DNA from: Amycolatopsis sp. CA-230715 | GTDB taxonomy: Bacteria; Actinomycetota; Actinomycetes; Mycobacteriales; Pseudonocardiaceae | Assembly: GCF_018736145.1 (NCBI RefSeq) | Contig: NZ_CP059997.1 | Span: forward strand, 9,547,501 to 9,611,500 | Direction of reading: 5' to 3' | DNA length: 64,000 nucleotides | Position numbers and translations under genes: made by a program | Shown: piece after piece, positions 60,292 through 64,000 of the stretch | How positions within the stretch are numbered: the first letter of the stretch is position 1 | How the letters are laid out: each line of letters begins with the position of its first letter | The notes under the pieces: generated by a model | Told to the model about the DNA's origin: nothing | Seen by the model: only the letters and a program-made list of their open reading frames with translations | Database searches by the model: none

Positions 60292-61899
60292 CTACCCGGC
60301 CGCCCCTGTTCGCGTCTGCTCCGCGCGCCGGCTCTTCCGCCGTCGCGCGATCCCCGCCAGCACCCCTGCCACGGCCGCGGCGGCGAGCACGTACTCCGGC
60401 CACGCACCGAGCCGGTCCGCCACTGTAGTCGTGGTGCGCAGCGGCACGCTCTCCACCAGCGACGCGGGCGTGAACATGCCCGTCGACCGGGTGACCGTGC
60501 CGTCGGGCTGGATGATCTCGCTGACCCCCGTGGTCGCCGCGACCACCACCGCCCTGCTGTGCTCGACGGCACGCAGCCGCGACATCGCCAGGTGCTGGTA
60601 GGTCATGTCGCTGTGCCCGTACCAGGCGTTGTTGGTCGGCGAGGTCAGCAGTTCGGCGCCCGCGTCCACGGCTTCGCGCCCCGGGTAGTCGTAGGCGACC
60701 TCGTAGCAGATCATCGCGCCGACCTTCGTACCGGCGACCGCCAGCGCGGCCGGGTCGCCGTTGCCGGGGACCCGCTCGTCGATGGAGCGCGTGAACGGGC
60801 TGACCAGTTCGGTGAGGGCGCGCGCGGGCACGTACTCGCCGAACGGCACCAGCTGTTGCTTCGTGTAGCGCTGGCCCTGGCCGGTTTTCGGGTCCCAGAC
60901 CAGCAGCGCGTTCTCGAAGTGGCGGCCTGGCAGTTCGTAGGACGCGCCGATCAGCGCGGGCACCCCGAAATCGGCGACGAGCCGGTCGAGGCGCGGGTCG
61001 GGCCCGTCGACGGCGGTGGCGGTCTCCGGCCAGACGACCAGATCGGGCTTGGGTACCTTGCCCGCCTTGATGTCCGCGATCAGGCGCTCGCTCTCCGCGA
61101 GATGCGAGCTGCGGAGATCGGCGCCGTTGACGAACAGCCCGAGCCCGGTGTCCGGTGCGCTGCCCTGTACCGCCGCGACGGTCCTGGTGCCGTCCTGCGC
61201 CCCGGTACCGATCGTCGGCCACACCGCGAGACCCGCGACGACCGGGAGCAGCGCCGCGAGCGCGGGCACCACGACGGGCCGCCACGCCCGCGCGCGCAGC
61301 CGCAGGATCACCCAGGCCAGCCCGAATCCGGACAACGCGACGGCGAACCCGACGAGCGGGGCGCCGCCGATCGAGGCGAGCGACAGGTAGGCGCCCTCCG
61401 GCTGGCTGAACGCGATGCGGCCCCACGGGAAACCGCCGAACGGGAACCACGCTCGTGGCGTCTCGGCCGCGACGGCGACGAGTGCGAGCCAGAGCGGGGC
61501 GAAGGGAAGCAGTTGGACGAACGAGCCGAGCCCGCCGACGAGCCCGAAGTAGAGGGCCAGCACCGCGGACAGCGCGAGCCAGGGCAGCGGCCCGAAATCG
61601 GGGCCGACGAAGTCCTGGATCCAGGTCAGCAACGGCAGGAAGAGCCCGATCCCGAATGCCGTGCCGTAGCCGAAACCGCCCCAGAACCGGCGGCCGTGCA
61701 GTACCAGCCCGAACCCGGCGAAGGCGAGCGGCGCGACCCACCACAGTGGACGCGGCGCGAAGCTGAGGAACAGGACGAACCCGGACGCGGCGGCACCGAA
61801 GAGGCGAACCAGCCACGGGAACCAGGCACGACGTCCGTCCGAACGCGACTCTTCCGGCAGCGCGGGTTCCGGGTCGGCGAGTGTTGCGGGCACCAGCAA
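60292..61899 (-). CDS. lnt: Apolipoprotein N-acyltransferase
   Basis: A 535-residue membrane enzyme with N-terminal helices and a C-terminal nitrilase domain. The catalytic Glu is in WPETATA, a Lys in YTKQQLVPFGEY and the Cys in MICYEVAYDYP. It adds a third acyl chain to lipoproteins. The start is probably TTG 61899 or GTG 61893. It is followed by ppm1 in the same operon. Confidence 0.9.
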   Translation of the reverse strand: MLVPATLADPEPALPEESRSDGRRAWFPWLVRLFGAAASGFVLFLSFAPRPLWWVAPLAFAGFGLVLHGRRFWGGFGYGTAFGIGLFLPLLTWIQDFVGPDFGPLPWLALSAVLALYFGLVGGLGSFVQLLPFAPLWLALVAVAAETPRAWFPFGGFPWGRIAFSQPEGAYLSLASIGGAPLVGFAVALSGFGLAWVILRLRARAWRPVVVPALAALLPVVAGLAVWPTIGTGAQDGTRTVAAVQGSAPDTGLGLFVNGADLRSSHLAESERLIADIKAGKVPKPDLVVWPETATAVDGPDPRLDRLVADFGVPALIGASYELPGRHFENALLVWDPKTGQGQRYTKQQLVPFGEYVPARALTELVSPFTRSIDERVPGNGDPAALAVAGTKVGAMICYEVAYDYPGREAVDAGAELLTSPTNNAWYGHSDMTYQHLAMSRLRAVEHSRAVVVAATTGVSEIIQPDGTVTRSTGMFTPASLVESVPLRTTTTVADRLGAWPEYVLAAAAVAGVLAGIARRRKSRRAEQTRTGAAG

Positions 61900-61936
61900 A
61901 CTCTAGGTGGTCCGGGTTGAAGCCGGGTTATGGCGC

Positions 61937-63529
61937 CTACGCTTCGAAGATCGTCCGTCCGCCGCGCACGGTGCGCAGGCACGCAGGCAGTGGCGTGTCC
62001 GGGTCGAGCCTCGGCAGCGGCGGCACGCCGGACCGCGGATCGGTCGACCAGCGCTGCACGCGCGAATCCGAGCCCGCGACGACGAGGTCGTCGGCGGCCC
62101 AGACCGCGTAGTGCGCGGGCGCGCCGGGAACGAGGCTGCCGGTGATGCCGTCGGTGATCCCGGCCGCGCGGTGCCCGCCCCTGGTGTGCGCGGTGAACGC
62201 GGCGCGCGGCGAGAGGCCCGATCCCGGGGTCCGGTGCAGGACGGCGGCGCGGACGGCGGCCCACGGGTCGAGCGCGGTGACGGGGGTGTCGGAGCCGAAC
62301 GCGAGCAGGACGCCTTCGGACGCGAGCGCGGCGAACGGGTTCAACCCGGCGGCGCGCTCCACGCCGAGCCTGGTGGCGTACATCCGGTCTTCGCCGCCCC
62401 ACAGGTCGTCGAAGAGGGGCTGCATCGACGCGGCGACGCCCCAGCCCGCGAGCGCCCGTATCTGTTCGCGCGTAACCATTTCGACGTGTTCGAGGCGGTG
62501 GTGCGCGCCCGCCAGCGCGCGCCTGCCGACAGTTTCTTCGGCGATCGCGAAGCCCTCGACGACGGTGCCGATCGCGGCGTCGCCGATGACGTGGAACCCG
62601 GCTTGCAAGCCCGCCTCGGTGCACGCGATGACGTGCTCGGCGACGGTGCGCGCGTCGATGTAGGCGGCGCCGTCGGTGTCGGCGTCGTCGTGGTACGGGC
62701 TGGTCAGTGCCGCGGTGCGGGACCCGAGCGCGCCGTCGGCGAACAGGTCGCCCGCCAGTCCCGCGACGCCGAGCCGCTTGGCCGTGTCGAGTGCGCCGAG
62801 CTCACCCCAGTACGCGGTGACTTCCGGGGTTCCCGGCCCGGCCAACGCGATCAGGTCGGCGAGGTCCTCCTCGCCCGAGATGTCCGGGCCACCGCATTCG
62901 TGCACGCTCACGACACCGCGGGCGGCCGCCGTGGCGAGAAAAGCTTCCTGCGCCCGGCGCCGCTGCTGACCGGTGATCGCCCCGCGCGCGGCGGCCCGGA
63001 CCAGGTGGTGGGCCTCGCGGGTGACCGTGCCTTCGGCCGACCAGCCTTCCGCGGCGCGGACCTCGGGTGCCAGCTCGACGAGCGCGGTCGAGACGAGGGC
63101 GGAATGGACGTCGATCCGGCTCAGGTAGACGGGCACGCCCGCGGCGGCGTCGTCGATTTCGGCGCGGCTGGGCAGGCGAGGGCTCGACCAGGTGCTCTCG
63201 TCCCAGCCGTGGGCGAGCAGCACCTCCCCCGGCCGCGCGGCCGCGCGGACCGCGGCGAGCAGGTCGCCCGCGTCGCGCACCTTGGTCAGGTCGAGGCCGG
63301 TGACGTGCAGGCCGGTCGCGGTGGCGTGCACGTGGGCGTCGACGAAACCGGGCGTGACGAACGCGCCGTCGAGGTCGACCACCTCGGCGCCGGGGTGCAG
63401 CGCGCGGGCGGGGCCGTCCTGGCCGACCCAGACGACCGCACCGTCGGTGACGGCCATCGCGGTGGCGTCGGGGGAACTCGGGGTGTGGATCCGCCCGCCG
63501 GTCAGCAGCGTCGTCTTCGCTTCGGTCAC
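61937..63529 (-). CDS. YtcJ-like amidohydrolase (second copy)
   Basis: A 530-residue metal-dependent hydrolase. VDAHVHATATG is the first metal motif, FHVIGDAAI and HHRLEHVEMV are later ones, and FGSDTPVTALDPWAAV carries the final Asp. It is related to the gene at 11152 but is not in an operon with a transporter. GTG 63529 removes a 27-residue leader of an upstream ATG at 63610. The substrate is unknown. Confidence 0.85.
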   Translation of the reverse strand: MTEAKTTLLTGGRIHTPSSPDATAMAVTDGAVVWVGQDGPARALHPGAEVVDLDGAFVTPGFVDAHVHATATGLHVTGLDLTKVRDAGDLLAAVRAAARPGEVLLAHGWDESTWSSPRLPSRAEIDDAAAGVPVYLSRIDVHSALVSTALVELAPEVRAAEGWSAEGTVTREAHHLVRAAARGAITGQQRRRAQEAFLATAAARGVVSVHECGGPDISGEEDLADLIALAGPGTPEVTAYWGELGALDTAKRLGVAGLAGDLFADGALGSRTAALTSPYHDDADTDGAAYIDARTVAEHVIACTEAGLQAGFHVIGDAAIGTVVEGFAIAEETVGRRALAGAHHRLEHVEMVTREQIRALAGWGVAASMQPLFDDLWGGEDRMYATRLGVERAAGLNPFAALASEGVLLAFGSDTPVTALDPWAAVRAAVLHRTPGSGLSPRAAFTAHTRGGHRAAGITDGITGSLVPGAPAHYAVWAADDLVVAGSDSRVQRWSTDPRSGVPPLPRLDPDTPLPACLRTVRGGRTIFEA

Positions 63530-63660
63530 GGTGGCCAAGTCTGCCTGGTCGCCGAGGCGGTTCGTCCGCCGGGCACGAACCACGCCGTGGCGATAAGATT
63601 TACGGATCACTGACTATATGACAGGATATTTTAACGCCATCCCGACGACGAGGAGTACAA

Positions 63661-64000
63661 GTGACTGCGACCCAGGAACCTGTCTCGCCAGCCGCCGACA
63701 CCTTCGACCAGCCGTACGACTACCGGAGGACGGAGCTGGTCGAGCCCGACTGGCGCCGCTTCCCCGGCTGGTCCGAGGTCACCGAAGCGGAGTGGCGTGA
63801 CGCGCAGTGGCAGCGCGTGCACTGCGTCCGCAACATCAAGCAGCTCAAGGCGCTGATGGGTGACCTGCTCGAAGAGCGGTTCTACGACGACCTCGCCGAG
63901 GACCAGCGCGCGATGGCGACGATGTCGATGCTCATCCCGCCGCAGATGCTGAACACGATGGCCCCCGACGCGGGTTCGGACACTGCGAAGGTGACCGAGG
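63661..64000 (+). CDS. kamA: Lysine 2,3-aminomutase N-terminus (truncated)
   Basis: The first 113 codons of a KamA-type radical SAM enzyme. EWRDAQWQRVHCVRNIKQL and MATMSMLIPPQMLNTM match the family N-terminal helix region; the radical SAM CxxxCxxC motif lies beyond the window edge. GTG 63661 has AGGAG (63651-63655) 5 nt upstream. A short AT-rich patch at 63611-63640 is the likely promoter. The enzyme turns L-lysine to beta-lysine. It is divergent from the amidohydrolase. Confidence 0.82.
   Translation, partial: MTATQEPVSPAADTFDQPYDYRRTELVEPDWRRFPGWSEVTEAEWRDAQWQRVHCVRNIKQLKALMGDLLEERFYDDLAEDQRAMATMSMLIPPQMLNTMAPDAGSDTAKVTE

Overview
The window is high-GC DNA with almost no AT-rich stretches. 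It has many GTG starts, ATGA/GTGA gene overlaps, a Cvn-type sensor operon, RbpA, DUF397/XRE pairs and dispersed GC-rich palindromes. This points to a filamentous actinomycete of the Pseudonocardiaceae, most like Amycolatopsis; the genus is inferred from gene style, not from a marker gene. About 62 protein genes are called. I see no rRNA, tRNA, CRISPR array, transposase or phage structural module other than one capsid-fold gene embedded in a metabolic cluster.

Layout. 1-2.3 kb: the end of a succinyl-CoA-ligase-type alpha subunit and a MocR (GntR plus aminotransferase) regulator. 2.4-6.9 kb: a signalling island with a GAF-ANTAR protein, a NarL-type response regulator and, divergently, kaiB-kaiC-PAS histidine kinase. 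7.0-11.1 kb: accessory DNA with a palindromic repeat cluster, a DUF397/XRE pair, four small unknown genes, and a DddA-like (SCP1.201) deaminase toxin followed by Imm1-like and Imm10-like immunity genes. 11.1-16.3 kb: amidohydrolase, DUF3311 and sodium:solute symporter operon, then an Na+/H+ antiporter and a small hydrolase.

16.3-28.4 kb is a taurine/sulfonate dissimilation region. Tpa makes sulfoacetaldehyde from taurine, Ald recycles the alanine to pyruvate, and Xsc cleaves sulfoacetaldehyde to acetyl phosphate and sulfite. An IclR regulator lies divergent from xsc and runs into a CobS/CobT-like pair. A YeiE/YeiH-like LysR-exporter pair and a GABA-type permease complete the set. CTGGACC direct repeats with a 24-nt period occur in the ald/tpa and permease promoter regions and resemble TauR (MocR) operators. 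28.4-31 kb: DUF5997, an HTH-less LysR sensor domain and a secreted serine protease.

31.2-35.1 kb is a Cvn (conservon) operon: sensor, roadblock, DUF742, GTPase. 35.5-47.7 kb looks like a sulfated-metabolite cluster: StrR/ParB-like regulator, CysD, CysNC, MFS exporter, GlxA-type regulator, HAD phosphatase, long transaldolase, Rossmann oxidoreductase, an HK97-fold encapsulin-like protein, sulfotransferase and CysQ. Together these would make PAPS, build and dephosphorylate a sugar-like skeleton, sulfate it and remove PAP. The encapsulin-like gene inside it is the most remarkable feature of the window.

47.8-64 kb carries a degenerate GGDEF-EAL protein, a DUF574-type methyltransferase, a P450, a secreted hydrolase, a Tat-exported phospholipase C, a Ser/Thr kinase, a rhodanese/cysteine dioxygenase pair, DUF2294, thymidine kinase, rbpA with a SigR-type promoter, ppm1-lnt, a second YtcJ-like amidohydrolase and the start of a lysine 2,3-aminomutase gene cut by the window end.
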